IMG/VR virus record: IMGVR_UViG_3300027770_000097
Location: 1 to 42,937 of that record
Strand: one strand, 5' to 3'
DNA length: 42,937 nt
From: a virus
Below the pieces are notes generated by a model. That model searched no databases. It was not told the DNA's origin and saw only the letters and a list, made by a program, of their open reading frames with translations. This document shows, piece by piece, positions 25,558 to 33,570 of this stretch. The translations under genes were made by a program, and so were the position numbers. Within the stretch, counting starts at the first letter, position 1, and every line of letters starts with the position of its first letter.

Positions 25558-25639
25558 TGGGCAATGCCTCCAGTTCATCAGCAAACTGAGATACCTTGTA
25601 ATAATCGTAACCACAGTCAGTAAAATGCCCACCACTCAT
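25550..25639 (-). CDS. MSGGHF-type micropeptide, 29 aa
   Basis: MSGGHFTDCGYDYYKVSQFA, ending DELEALPND. The opening MSGGHF followed by tyrosines and a helix is shared by many short phage proteins I recall. It overlaps both neighbours by 4 to 8 bp. Confidence 0.68.
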   Translation of the reverse strand: MSGGHFTDCGYDYYKVSQFADELEALPND

Positions 25640-25827
25640 TTTTTACCCTCCATAAATTCTTCAAACAATTTTTTAAGTTCTTCGTCATTATAAACTTGTT
25701 CCCAACTTTCACCCATAGCATTTTCCCAATGTGTTCCAGTTCCATTAGTTCTATATTCTGGAAAATCTGGGGCATCAGTTTCCACATAATAAATGATATG
25801 TGGTTTAGAAACACTTTTAATTTTCAT
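25636..25827 (-). CDS. Hypothetical protein, 63 aa
   Basis: MKIKSVSKPHIIYYVETDAP, then NGTGTHWENAMGESWEQVYN and an acidic helix ELKKLFEEFMEGKK. Strand-loop-helix layout. The longer frame at 25,617 is its shadow. No family recognised. Confidence 0.75.
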   Translation of the reverse strand: MKIKSVSKPHIIYYVETDAPDFPEYRTNGTGTHWENAMGESWEQVYNDEELKKLFEEFMEGKK

Positions 25828-26048
25828 TTTCCCTCCAGTTCATCAAGAATACCCGCAGCATAAGCACCAAAGTCAATCTCACCTAACTCTGTATCACCAC
25901 AATACTCGGGCACATTCTCCATCATAAATTCATCAAGATAAAGAAATACACGAATTGCTTTTCGTTTATCTTGTTCTGTGATTGTAGTATTAGGTTCCGC
26001 AATAGTTTTCGCAACCATCTTAAAGAATTCTTTCATAGGGATTTTCAT
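25824..26048 (-). CDS. Hypothetical protein, 74 aa, TITExD family copy 2
   Basis: Paralogue of 24,259: EFFKMVAKTIAEPNTTITEQ and KAIRVFLYLDEFM, then an acidic C-terminus. It lacks the N-terminal 12 residues of the other copy. First gene after the cassette at 26,077. Confidence 0.77.
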   Translation of the reverse strand: MKIPMKEFFKMVAKTIAEPNTTITEQDKRKAIRVFLYLDEFMMENVPEYCGDTELGEIDFGAYAAGILDELEGK

Positions 26049-26076
26049 TTGCTATTCGGGAATTGCGTATAGGAGT

Positions 26077-26120
26077 ATTATAAGGTATTCTGTGGAACTT
26101 TGGGAAGTCATTGTGCCAGT
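26077..26120 (-). promoter_or_regulatory. Promoter cassette, TATAAT
   Basis: GAACTGGCACAATGACTTCC, spacer, CTTATAAT (-10 at 26,077-26,082). It overlaps the last codons of the gene at 26,108. Confidence 0.68.
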
Positions 26121-26947
26121 TCTTCAATAAGTTTCAAAAGGTCTTCTACTTTTATCACATCATCATTAGCAAACTCATTAATAAGTTCTTGAATTACGGC
26201 AGAAGCACATTTTTGTAACTGATTAGTTTCATAGGCAAGTCCAGAATAGAAATGTTGTCTTCCAGTTTCTGGATGATTGCAATTTTCTGGATGATGTGGA
26301 AGATTGAGAAAAATAGCACTTGTAATTTTAATACTGGAAGGCATTTCTTCAAGTTTTAATTTATATTCTTCTTCAGGTGTCTTTTTTCCTGTGCCGTGTA
26401 GAGGACAATCGGCATTTACCCATTTTTTGTCATCAGGCATCTCCTGATTATCTAAAATTGGGCACTTGCACGAATTAGCATATGCCTCAGGAGAACCAGG
26501 AACTAAATCATTCCAAGGTTTATTCCAAGATGTTCCATCATCCTTTGGATAATCTGGATCAACATATTCTTCAACATATTGCTCTGGAAGAACCCTTGCA
26601 AGTTTTTCTTTCAGTTCTTCAACTTCTTTTAAAAGAGCATGATAATCATCAACACTATAAAATTGCTTATCTTGCAGTTCATATTCTCCCATCAACTTTT
26701 TCATATCATCTTCCCTGTTGCAATCATTAAATGCAACACGACAAGCAGCATCCATAATGCCATACTCATCAAATCCAACAGCACGAAGAAAACTCTTGAA
26801 AAGTTCAAAATACTGATGAGTAGTCAAGTCTTGTGCAGGTGCTTCAATAGTAATCGTCTGCTTATCTACGGTTTCAGGAAAATACTTGTTGTAAGATGTT
26901 TCGGTGTCGTTGATGTAGGAAAACTTGATAGTTGCGTTGTAAGACAT
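26108..26947 (-). CDS. Conserved cyanophage protein with CPxLDN/CPLHG domain
   Basis: 279 residues. The N-terminal 130 form an alpha/beta domain (NATIKFSYINDTETSYNKYF, then VEELKEKLARVL coiled coil). Residues 150-186 have GSPEAYANSCKCPILDN followed by WVNADCPLHG. I recall this C-x-C-P-x-L-D-N...C-x-L-H-G pattern from phage proteins as a small metal-binding unit of unknown role. The C-terminus is helical (IELINEFANDDVIKVEDLL type). A terminator/promoter cassette lies upstream. Confidence 0.78.
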   Translation of the reverse strand: MSYNATIKFSYINDTETSYNKYFPETVDKQTITIEAPAQDLTTHQYFELFKSFLRAVGFDEYGIMDAACRVAFNDCNREDDMKKLMGEYELQDKQFYSVDDYHALLKEVEELKEKLARVLPEQYVEEYVDPDYPKDDGTSWNKPWNDLVPGSPEAYANSCKCPILDNQEMPDDKKWVNADCPLHGTGKKTPEEEYKLKLEEMPSSIKITSAIFLNLPHHPENCNHPETGRQHFYSGLAYETNQLQKCASAVIQELINEFANDDVIKVEDLLKLIEELAQ

Positions 26948-26971
26948 TGCGAAGGTGTTTTATATGAGTGT

Positions 26972-27014
26972 ATTATAGCATAAAAAAGACCCCTGCAAAG
27001 GGGTCAGTGTGCCA
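26972..27014 (-). promoter_or_regulatory. Cassette: terminator plus TGCTATAAT
   Basis: Terminator GACCCCTTTGCAGGGGTC plus TTTTTT (26,982-27,005) fused directly to ATGCTATAAT (26,972-26,977). AACTGGCACACT stands before it. Confidence 0.82.
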
Positions 27015-27015
27015 G

Positions 27016-27255
27016 TTATTCAGGTGTCTGTTTAGTCATCTCCTTTATCATCTTCTCATACTTTCTCATTGCCCACCACTTACCTATGGGATTTCTTATC
27101 CAGAATGGATGAAACCGAATCATCCACAGTGATCTTTCAAAGTTTACCTGAATAATCTTGAAGATAAGAAGTATGTATTCTGCAACATTCTTATCTACAA
27201 GCATTATATAAAAGATAATCGCAAATGATATGAACCAAAGATAATAAGAACTCAT
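27016..27255 (-). CDS. Membrane protein, 79 aa
   Basis: MSSYYLWFISFAIIFYIMLV is a transmembrane helix at the N-terminus, and a second hydrophobic helix (VAEYILLIFKIIQV) follows. The C-terminal half is basic and aromatic (RFHPFWIRNPIGKWWAMRKY). It starts 3 bp after the upstream stop. Function unknown. Confidence 0.78.
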   Translation of the reverse strand: MSSYYLWFISFAIIFYIMLVDKNVAEYILLIFKIIQVNFERSLWMIRFHPFWIRNPIGKWWAMRKYEKMIKEMTKQTPE

Positions 27256-27258
27256 TTC

Positions 27259-27507
27259 TTAACCGTAATAGTCGTCACTTATATCTATAATTTCCCATTC
27301 AACATTCTCAAGATAATTTTCAAGTTCTTCCCTTTCATTCAGGTCAAAATCTATATCTTCTTTATAAAAAGATGTAGTACACCGAGCTGGTCCATATTCA
27401 GGAGGTTCATACCAAGTTTGAGACCGAATCAAAACTTTATCTTCAATCAATGCGGTTATGGTAACTTCTCCAGTTTTTTCGTCTACTATAATTTCTTCAA
27501 TTTCCAC
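27259..27507 (-). CDS. Hypothetical acidic protein, GTG start, 82 aa
   Basis: The GTG start at 27,507 is set by a perfect AGGAG 6 bp upstream. The sequence (IEEIIVDEKTGEVTITALIE, RSQTWYEPPEYGPARCTTSF) is beta-rich and very acidic at the end (EIIDISDDYYG). Function unknown. Confidence 0.78.
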   Translation of the reverse strand: MEIEEIIVDEKTGEVTITALIEDKVLIRSQTWYEPPEYGPARCTTSFYKEDIDFDLNEREELENYLENVEWEIIDISDDYYG

Positions 27508-27520
27508 AAAGTTCTCCTAT

Positions 27521-27550
27521 AAAAAATAAAGGGGGGAGGATTACTCCCCT
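27521..27550 (-). terminator. Rho-independent terminator after the AAA+ gene
   Basis: AGGGGAG-TAAT-CCTCCCC plus TTTATTTTTT. The loop holds the TAA stop of the ATPase gene. The T run is followed at once by the AGGAG ribosome site of the next gene. Confidence 0.72.
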
Positions 27551-28647
27551 TCTGATTTATCAGAATTATTCACAAACTCTGCATCAATCTTATCGTAAAG
27601 TTCAACAAAGGTAGTCTTGGTCTCATCATCAAAACGATTGAGACATACCTTGATTGCCTTCTCCTTCTTACCGAAGATAGAATATGCACGAAGAACGTGA
27701 ACCAAACGACGAGTGCTGATTACTTCATCAATTCCACCATCTACAAAGGTCTTACGAATAATTTCAGACCAAGTACATAGGTGATTGATGAAATCTTCGT
27801 GTTCCTTCACCATAGGAATACTAAGTGATTGTGCTACATTTGTCAAAATTTTCTTCTCTACAGTCAGAGAAGGATATTCTTGCTCAAAGGTCACAGGAAA
27901 ACGTTCTAGAAATGCTTCATTCAACACATTTGTACCGATGAAACGTCCATCATCACTACCCTTACCCTTGGTATTTGCAGTTGCAAAGATATTGAAACCA
28001 GCAGAAGGTTTTACGAACTTACCAATCTTCTTCAAGAAAATACCCTTACCTTCTAGAATAGATTGAAGACACAAAATCTTATTGGAAGCAAGGTCAATCT
28101 CATCCAGCAATAGAATAGCACCACGTTGAAGTGCCTCAATCACAGGACCATTGTGCCATACAGTTTCACCATCTACAAGACGAAAACCACCAATCAAATC
28201 ATCAGCATCAGTTTCAATCGTGATATTGACACGAATTAGTTCCCTACCAAGCTGAGCACAAGCTTGTTCCACACCAAAAGTTTTTCCGTTGCCAGAAAGA
28301 CCAGTGATGAAAGCAGGATAGAATAGACGAGATTGAATAATCTTCTTAATATCCGCAAAATTACCGAAGCTAACGAATGTATCATCTTTGTCGGGGATAA
28401 GGTTTTGCTTGACTGCTTCAATCATAGCAATCGGTTCTGCAGTAGAAGCAGAATAAGTATCTTCTAGTTCGTCAATCTTTTCTTTAGTCACTTCAAGGTT
28501 CCACTTACCACGAGATACTTTGTATTGAGACAGTTTCTTAGAGAGTGTAGCATAAGATGTATTGATTTGTGAAGCTACAGAACGAACAGCATCAGCACCA
28601 AATTCAGCACCAAATTGTTCTTGAAGAAGTTGAATTGCGGTTTCCAT
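27541..28647 (-). CDS. cobS: MoxR/CobS-type AAA+ ATPase
   Basis: 368 residues. Walker A GLSGNGKT is at 116-123, Walker B LLLDEID at 179-185, sensor-type FATANT at 221-226 and an arginine-rich RFPVTFE segment follows. The first 70 residues are a helical adaptor. This is the CobS/MoxR class that T4-type cyanophages carry, always near the VWA partner found here just upstream (28,746-30,890). Such ATPases work with VWA/metalloprotein partners to remodel or load metals into targets. The phage target is unknown. Despite the cobS name, a role in cobalamin synthesis is only by homology. Confidence 0.9.
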   Translation of the reverse strand: METAIQLLQEQFGAEFGADAVRSVASQINTSYATLSKKLSQYKVSRGKWNLEVTKEKIDELEDTYSASTAEPIAMIEAVKQNLIPDKDDTFVSFGNFADIKKIIQSRLFYPAFITGLSGNGKTFGVEQACAQLGRELIRVNITIETDADDLIGGFRLVDGETVWHNGPVIEALQRGAILLLDEIDLASNKILCLQSILEGKGIFLKKIGKFVKPSAGFNIFATANTKGKGSDDGRFIGTNVLNEAFLERFPVTFEQEYPSLTVEKKILTNVAQSLSIPMVKEHEDFINHLCTWSEIIRKTFVDGGIDEVISTRRLVHVLRAYSIFGKKEKAIKVCLNRFDDETKTTFVELYDKIDAEFVNNSDKSEGE

Positions 28648-28679
28648 AATGAATAATGTAAGGGAAGGTGAAGTGCTGA

Positions 28680-28745
28680 TTACTTTGTAAGTATAGCACG
28701 GATTGAAGGGTTTAGGAGTGCCTTGTGGACACTCCCAAAAGTGGT
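28680..28745 (-). promoter_or_regulatory. Promoter cassette, TATACT
   Basis: CCACTTTTGGGAGTGTCCACAAGG-type element, then TGCTATACT (-10 at 28,690-28,695) with TTACAAAGTAA, identical in its last part to the cassette at 20,360. Confidence 0.7.
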
Positions 28746-30890
28746 CTAGGCGACCAGTTCCACAAAGGAAGAAAGAACTTTCTTGTTGGTCTTTTTGTTC
28801 TTTAGCATCTTGGTAAATGCAGATTTGATAGCAGTTTTAGAAGCACCACTATCTACATTCAGGTCTGCATCAGAACTCATACTGGTAGAAGATAGTACAA
28901 AGAACTTATCAAACCCAGAATTACTGAAAGACACAAACTTATTCTTACGAAACTGTTCTTTGATGGCATCATAAGAAACACTTTTATCACCAAACCAGTT
29001 ATAACAATTACTAAGTTCTTTGGTAGGAGCAACACGAAAGTTGATTAGATTTACATTCGGGAACATATCCTTGGTGTAAGTCATTAGAACTTTCACAAAA
29101 TCGGGAAAAGAGCAATAATTATATGCTGGATACATACGACCATTCTTACGATTACGAATAATTGTTTCGTTTGAATGTCTATAAGTAACAAACTCTTCTC
29201 CACTGTGTTGTTTTTTGATTACTCCGTGAGGACATACTCTTCCTTCACCATCAGTCAAAAATACTACATTTACCTTTTGTACTTTATTCAAAGAAATGAA
29301 CTGTGGAATGAGTTGATTGAGAGCAATCATAGTTTCACCCAAAGGAGTACCTGAAAGGTTCATATGACTTGGAACATAACCATACCTGGTTTGATAAGCA
29401 GTACAGATTGCCCAAACAGTTTTGAGTTGCTTTTCCAGTTCCTGATTATTCACTTTACTGGTGAATAGATTCATCAAACGAAATGATGGTTCTGGGCATA
29501 ATACATTTGCTTTTCTTTCAGTAGTTGGAGTATGCGTTGGGTCAAATTCCAAATAAGCATTTGTATCTTGTGTAAAGGCATAAACCTCAAAAGGAATATT
29601 TACTTTACGGCAGAACCAAATCAAACTCAATAGTTGCTTATAAGTATCCAACATATAATCAGCCATTGACCCAGACCAATCAAGAATAAAAATCAATCCG
29701 TGATTTTTACCATCAGGTATTACTGATACTTTCTTGAACAAATCTTCATTATACTTATAGGTATGAAGAAGAGATGTATTTAAAATACCAGTACGAGCAG
29801 TTGTAGAACGAGCATAAGCATCTGCTGATTTCTTACACTCAAACTCCTTTACCAGATAAGAAACTTCACGTTCTGCTGATTTCTTGAACTCATTATAAAA
29901 AACTACTTGACTTTCATAATAAGATTTATGAATAGATTGCTCATAATACCTACGAGCAAGACGATGAACATACTCATTCGGAAGAACAAGTTTGCTCAAA
30001 TCAAACTCTGGAAGTTCAACATAAGCAGTATAATCATCAGTATATTTGTTTTCATTCAGTTGCTTTGATTTTTCGTCAAAAGACCTTGATGTTTTTGACT
30101 CCAGTTCATTGACACTATCTCTACCACCAACTTCATCTGGTTTTGCTCCACCACTCGCATTAGATTGAGTTGGTGTTGATTGTGATTGACCAGATTTATC
30201 TTCGGCATTCTCATTGTCATCGTTAGGTTCTTCATTCTCACCTACACCCTCTTCGCTTTGGTTATTATCACCCTGTTGTTGATTACCAGAACCAGATTGT
30301 TGATTTCCAAGTTCAGGCATACTTTGAGTTTCTTCTTTCTTCTTCTCTTTTACATAATCTACCAAATCTTGTGAAATCTCAAGTACATCCTGAAAAGTTT
30401 CAGCAAGGCTAATACGAGTTAGAAACTCTTCTTCTACATCATTGAACTGAATATTATGAAACGCACCAATCTTGAAGTAAAGATTGATACGGTCAATCAA
30501 ACTCATCTCATCAAGATTTTCGCCATTAGTACAGAAAAAATCATCAGCATTCAGTTCATTATAACCAATATAGAATGTCTTAGAAAGTCCAGCATACTTC
30601 TTCTTCATCAGACGTTCTATACGAGCATCTTCTAATACATTTACTACATCTTTTGGTACTTTTGGATAATCAAGAGTCCAATCAATATTATCTGTAAAAA
30701 GTGCGTGTCCTACTTCGTGAGCAACTAAAAGGTCATATACAGTACCACTTGCCTTTTCCCAGTTAGGAAGAGTTAGAACACGACGTTCTACATCAAACAT
30801 CGCAGTTTCAGTATTCTTATGTTCAATAATCAGATTTTCTGTTGCTAGACATTTAGCAAGCATTCCCTTGACTTCTTTGTTGACCGCCAT
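28746..30890 (-). CDS. cobT: CobT-like VWA protein with HEVGH motif
   Basis: 714 residues. Near the N-terminus is HEVGHALF (H58, E59, H62) followed by NVLEDARIE (E87), which together look like a zinc metallopeptidase or metal site. A low-complexity Gln/Asn/Glu/Asp/Ser linker spans about 187-285. The VWA domain has the MIDAS motif DWSGSM at 404-409 and a later threonine in SGTPLGET. T4-type cyanophages carry this as the cobT/VWA peptidase, paired with the AAA+ gene directly downstream. The pair probably remodels or cleaves a specific target protein. Promoter cassettes flank it. Confidence 0.88.
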   Translation of the reverse strand: MAVNKEVKGMLAKCLATENLIIEHKNTETAMFDVERRVLTLPNWEKASGTVYDLLVAHEVGHALFTDNIDWTLDYPKVPKDVVNVLEDARIERLMKKKYAGLSKTFYIGYNELNADDFFCTNGENLDEMSLIDRINLYFKIGAFHNIQFNDVEEEFLTRISLAETFQDVLEISQDLVDYVKEKKKEETQSMPELGNQQSGSGNQQQGDNNQSEEGVGENEEPNDDNENAEDKSGQSQSTPTQSNASGGAKPDEVGGRDSVNELESKTSRSFDEKSKQLNENKYTDDYTAYVELPEFDLSKLVLPNEYVHRLARRYYEQSIHKSYYESQVVFYNEFKKSAEREVSYLVKEFECKKSADAYARSTTARTGILNTSLLHTYKYNEDLFKKVSVIPDGKNHGLIFILDWSGSMADYMLDTYKQLLSLIWFCRKVNIPFEVYAFTQDTNAYLEFDPTHTPTTERKANVLCPEPSFRLMNLFTSKVNNQELEKQLKTVWAICTAYQTRYGYVPSHMNLSGTPLGETMIALNQLIPQFISLNKVQKVNVVFLTDGEGRVCPHGVIKKQHSGEEFVTYRHSNETIIRNRKNGRMYPAYNYCSFPDFVKVLMTYTKDMFPNVNLINFRVAPTKELSNCYNWFGDKSVSYDAIKEQFRKNKFVSFSNSGFDKFFVLSSTSMSSDADLNVDSGASKTAIKSAFTKMLKNKKTNKKVLSSFVELVA

Positions 30891-30913
30891 ACTTGTCCTA
30901 TGTGTATCTTAGT

Positions 30914-30971
30914 AGTATAGCAGGTCTTTGCTGGGTTCTGGTGGGGTCTTGGACCAGTTCCCAAAGTGTCC
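30914..30971 (-). promoter_or_regulatory. Promoter cassette, TATACT
   Basis: CACTTTGGGAACTGGTCC, C-rich spacer, CTGCTATACT (-10 at 30,914-30,919). It separates the CobT gene from the decoration island. Confidence 0.68.
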
Positions 30972-31883
30972 CTAAGATTTTGTGGTCTCAATCGCCTCAA
31001 AGATTTTATCAATATCAAATAAATCTTCATTCTCATTAAATGGATATTCGTGCTCTGATCCATTGAAATCAAAATCAAACAAATAAGATCCAGGCAACTT
31101 AAAGTTATGAGGTTTTACTGTTTCAATATTTGTGTGCATATCATATCCAAATACTTTTGGACTTGTACCATTCCACAGAACAACAGAAGGAAGTTTAAGT
31201 GCTGTGGCTGCGTGTTGCAAACAACTATCAATCAATACTCTTTTATCACTATGAAGAATTAAACTCAAAAATTCCAATGTAGAAAGTTGTGTCTGCTCAT
31301 CAAATTGAATTGGAGTTGCATTTATCAGTTTCGGAGAATTCATCTTCGTTGCCTGATAAATTGTATATTTCTTATGATACTTATCTACAATCTGTTGTGC
31401 AATATCAAAGGGCATATCTCGTGCCCACATATAAGATTTTGAATCAGGAGTAATCAATCCACCATTGGTATGAATCACCATTGTTGGTTTCTTATTTTTT
31501 ACCCAAACTTCTTTAGAAAGCTTCTTTTGTAGTGGATTGAAAATTAATTCTGGTGTTTCACCATTATAATCCAATCCATACATCTTACACCAAGTTTGAA
31601 TCAGTGGAAGTTTCTTATGAATATGATCCGTTGTAAAATAAGGTTCATTATGAAAAATTAATGAATCTTGATTTTCAATATAATTTTGATAAAAATAATT
31701 GGTATTATTCAATTGATAGACTCTATCCACGAATGGTAGATTCATAAAAACATCAGTATAAACAGCAACTACAATGAGTTTTCTGCTTGGATAATTATTT
31801 TTAATGCACTTTGCTACTGCAGATGCTGCAATATGCTTTCCCAATCCACCTTGAACGTGGAAAATACTATATGTTTCTTTCAT
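30972..31883 (-). CDS. GT9-like (heptosyltransferase-type) glycosyltransferase
   Basis: 303 residues in a GT-B layout: N-terminal FHVQGGLGKHIAASAVAKCI, a variable middle, then VVLWNGTSPKVFGYD. The segment TLEFLSLILHSDKRVLIDSC with LQHAATALKLPSVVLW is the GT9 nucleotide-sugar part, as in ADP-heptose transferases (D-S-x-x-x-H-x-A-x-A). It probably transfers a sugar to a phage or host surface molecule. It is the last gene of the decoration island. Confidence 0.8.
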   Translation of the reverse strand: MKETYSIFHVQGGLGKHIAASAVAKCIKNNYPSRKLIVVAVYTDVFMNLPFVDRVYQLNNTNYFYQNYIENQDSLIFHNEPYFTTDHIHKKLPLIQTWCKMYGLDYNGETPELIFNPLQKKLSKEVWVKNKKPTMVIHTNGGLITPDSKSYMWARDMPFDIAQQIVDKYHKKYTIYQATKMNSPKLINATPIQFDEQTQLSTLEFLSLILHSDKRVLIDSCLQHAATALKLPSVVLWNGTSPKVFGYDMHTNIETVKPHNFKLPGSYLFDFDFNGSEHEYPFNENEDLFDIDKIFEAIETTKS

Positions 31884-31903
31884 TATAAAGTCTCAATTAT
31901 TTT

Positions 31904-32869
31904 TTAATTTATAATTTTGAGTTGATTTGAATTTGTGTTGATGTATTTAGGAATAGAAACTTCAGTCATTTGGGGTCTCCAAATATCCATTCCATTACAT
32001 TTTTCTAGTACATAAGAAGAAAGAACTTCTGATGGATTGGGAGCAGTTGATTTAAGTTCTGGACGAACTTCGTGTATATCTGCAAGTCCATAAGTATTCA
32101 CATCTTGCTCACGATTTTGATTTTCTAAGTTATTAAAGTCGTGTTCATAATACTCTTCCCCGAGAAACTCATACAATTTCTTGAGTGTTTCTTCTGGTTT
32201 TTTAACAAGGTCTTGATATTCCACAAAGTGCATTCTATCACCAAATTCCTGATTAAATCCTTCCACAATTGCATTTAGTGATTGTCCCAGAATTCCTTCT
32301 GGTCCTGCAATATATTCACAACGATTATCGTCATTCAAAGGAATATTTAATTTAACAAGTTGCTCGTCAATAAAATTGATTCTGGGATTACCTTCTTTAT
32401 AAGGATTTCTACGAATCATTGTAATCATTGATGTTAAAATCTCATCAATATCACGAACCGGAACAATAATCTTTGCCTGCTGACCAATGTATCCTTCAAT
32501 ATAAGGTACTCGTGCAGTCCAGGCACGATTCTTATCAATGACTACCTCTTGTTCAACATCAGCATAAAACTGACGAATGATATTAGAAATAATCAAAGAT
32601 ACTTGTTCTGGTTTTGGATATCCGTGATAGAGTTCATCATTTGCCAGATGATTTTCTACGGCATACATTGTAGAAAGGACGGGACTTGATGGACCAGAAT
32701 AAAATATTGGATTCTGATTCAAGATTGATGAAAGTAAAGTACTTCCTGCTCTGGGAAGACCTGCCATAAAATAGAATCTCTTACTCTTCAATTGGTTGGA
32801 AGCAGTATTTGATTCTGAAAAGAAACCGGATTTTACCATAATACTTTCATTAGTAAATGAACTATACAT
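31904..32869 (-). CDS. Sulfotransferase A
   Basis: 321 residues. The PAPS loop GLPRAGSTLLSSILNQNP is at 37-54 and the 3'-phosphate-binding strand IVPVRDIDEI further on, with R as expected. It resembles the Sulfotransfer_3 group and the sulfotransferase at 39,415 (about half of the conserved positions visibly shared: FxEYNDL/VEYQDLV, GL(A/S)D-HEVR, E-V-L-S-Y-V). It would move sulfate from PAPS to a hydroxyl on a protein or sugar. It follows an Fe(II) oxygenase and a repeat-protein gene, which suggests a target on the virion. The start at 32,839 is an alternative. Confidence 0.85.
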   Translation of the reverse strand: MYSSFTNESIMVKSGFFSESNTASNQLKSKRFYFMAGLPRAGSTLLSSILNQNPIFYSGPSSPVLSTMYAVENHLANDELYHGYPKPEQVSLIISNIIRQFYADVEQEVVIDKNRAWTARVPYIEGYIGQQAKIIVPVRDIDEILTSMITMIRRNPYKEGNPRINFIDEQLVKLNIPLNDDNRCEYIAGPEGILGQSLNAIVEGFNQEFGDRMHFVEYQDLVKKPEETLKKLYEFLGEEYYEHDFNNLENQNREQDVNTYGLADIHEVRPELKSTAPNPSEVLSSYVLEKCNGMDIWRPQMTEVSIPKYINTNSNQLKIIN

Positions 32870-32889
32870 CTAAATTATACATATGTCAA

Positions 32890-33540
32890 TTAACAAACAC
32901 CATACTTTGCTTTAAGATTATTAGATTGTGTCTCCATACTCTCAAATCCTTTTACCGTCATCCAGGTCACCATAGAATATCTGTTTCCTTTGGTGACTGG
33001 TTCTACACCGTGCATATAATAACGATTGGAAGGGAAACATACCAACATTCCAGGCTCAGGACGAATGCGAATATGAAGGTCAGGAAATACAAAATCTCCA
33101 CCTTCAAAACCATCATTCAAATATAAGACCATAGACAAATCACGGTCTACTGTCTTTCTCCAAATTTGAGTTTGGTCTGGTGCAGTCCATATACCTTCAC
33201 CATCAATATGAGGTTGGTAGTGTCCTCCTACATCATAACAAAGCAGTTGTGGAACTTCACTACTATCAACTTCAAACTGATAGAAAGGATTGATAACTTG
33301 CTTTACAACATGATGCATCAACTCATTGACCTGTGGAAATACAGGTTCAATTGGTGCGATTTGAGTATCTCTTGTTCTCTTATCAGTAATCCATTCAGTT
33401 CCTCGTGTCTGATTGGATTTGTCTGGGTCAAATACTGAAAGGTCTTCTGTCTTTGAAGTTTTCATATGATTTACCAGAGCATCAATACCTTCTTGACTGA
33501 TGACCTTTGGTGCAATCAAAACTTTGGATAATAAATTCAT
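32890..33540 (-). CDS. Fe(II)/2-oxoglutarate oxygenase, prolyl-hydroxylase type
   Basis: 216 residues. H111 and D113 (HIDGE), H177 (MHGVEP) and R187 (GNRYSM) give the H-x-D...H...R set of the 2-oxoglutarate oxygenase fold. The region SMVLYLNDGFEGGDFVFPDL is the prolyl 4-hydroxylase signature. It would hydroxylate a Pro (or other residue) with O2 and 2-oxoglutarate. It lies between repeat protein A and sulfotransferase A. Its upstream leader is almost identical to that of the oxygenase at 40,846. Confidence 0.87.
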   Translation of the reverse strand: MNLLSKVLIAPKVISQEGIDALVNHMKTSKTEDLSVFDPDKSNQTRGTEWITDKRTRDTQIAPIEPVFPQVNELMHHVVKQVINPFYQFEVDSSEVPQLLCYDVGGHYQPHIDGEGIWTAPDQTQIWRKTVDRDLSMVLYLNDGFEGGDFVFPDLHIRIRPEPGMLVCFPSNRYYMHGVEPVTKGNRYSMVTWMTVKGFESMETQSNNLKAKYGVC

Positions 33541-33570
33541 TAGTAATAATGTAGTTTGAGTTATTTATCC
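33541..33570 (-). promoter_or_regulatory. Late-like leader GATAAATAACTC
   Basis: GATAAATAACTC with the next 18 bp up to the start codon is repeated at 40,847-40,876. The TAA inside is the stop of the upstream repeat protein. It resembles TATAAATA with G at the first base. Confidence 0.55.

Noticed and set aside
25617-25814. 65-codon frame next to 25,636
   Set aside because: It is a shifted shadow of the real gene, with a Trp/Lys-biased product and no coupling to neighbours.
28746-30890. True cobalamin biosynthesis genes
   Set aside because: CobS/CobT names are by homology only. No other cobalamin gene is in the window and the HEVGH motif points to another role.
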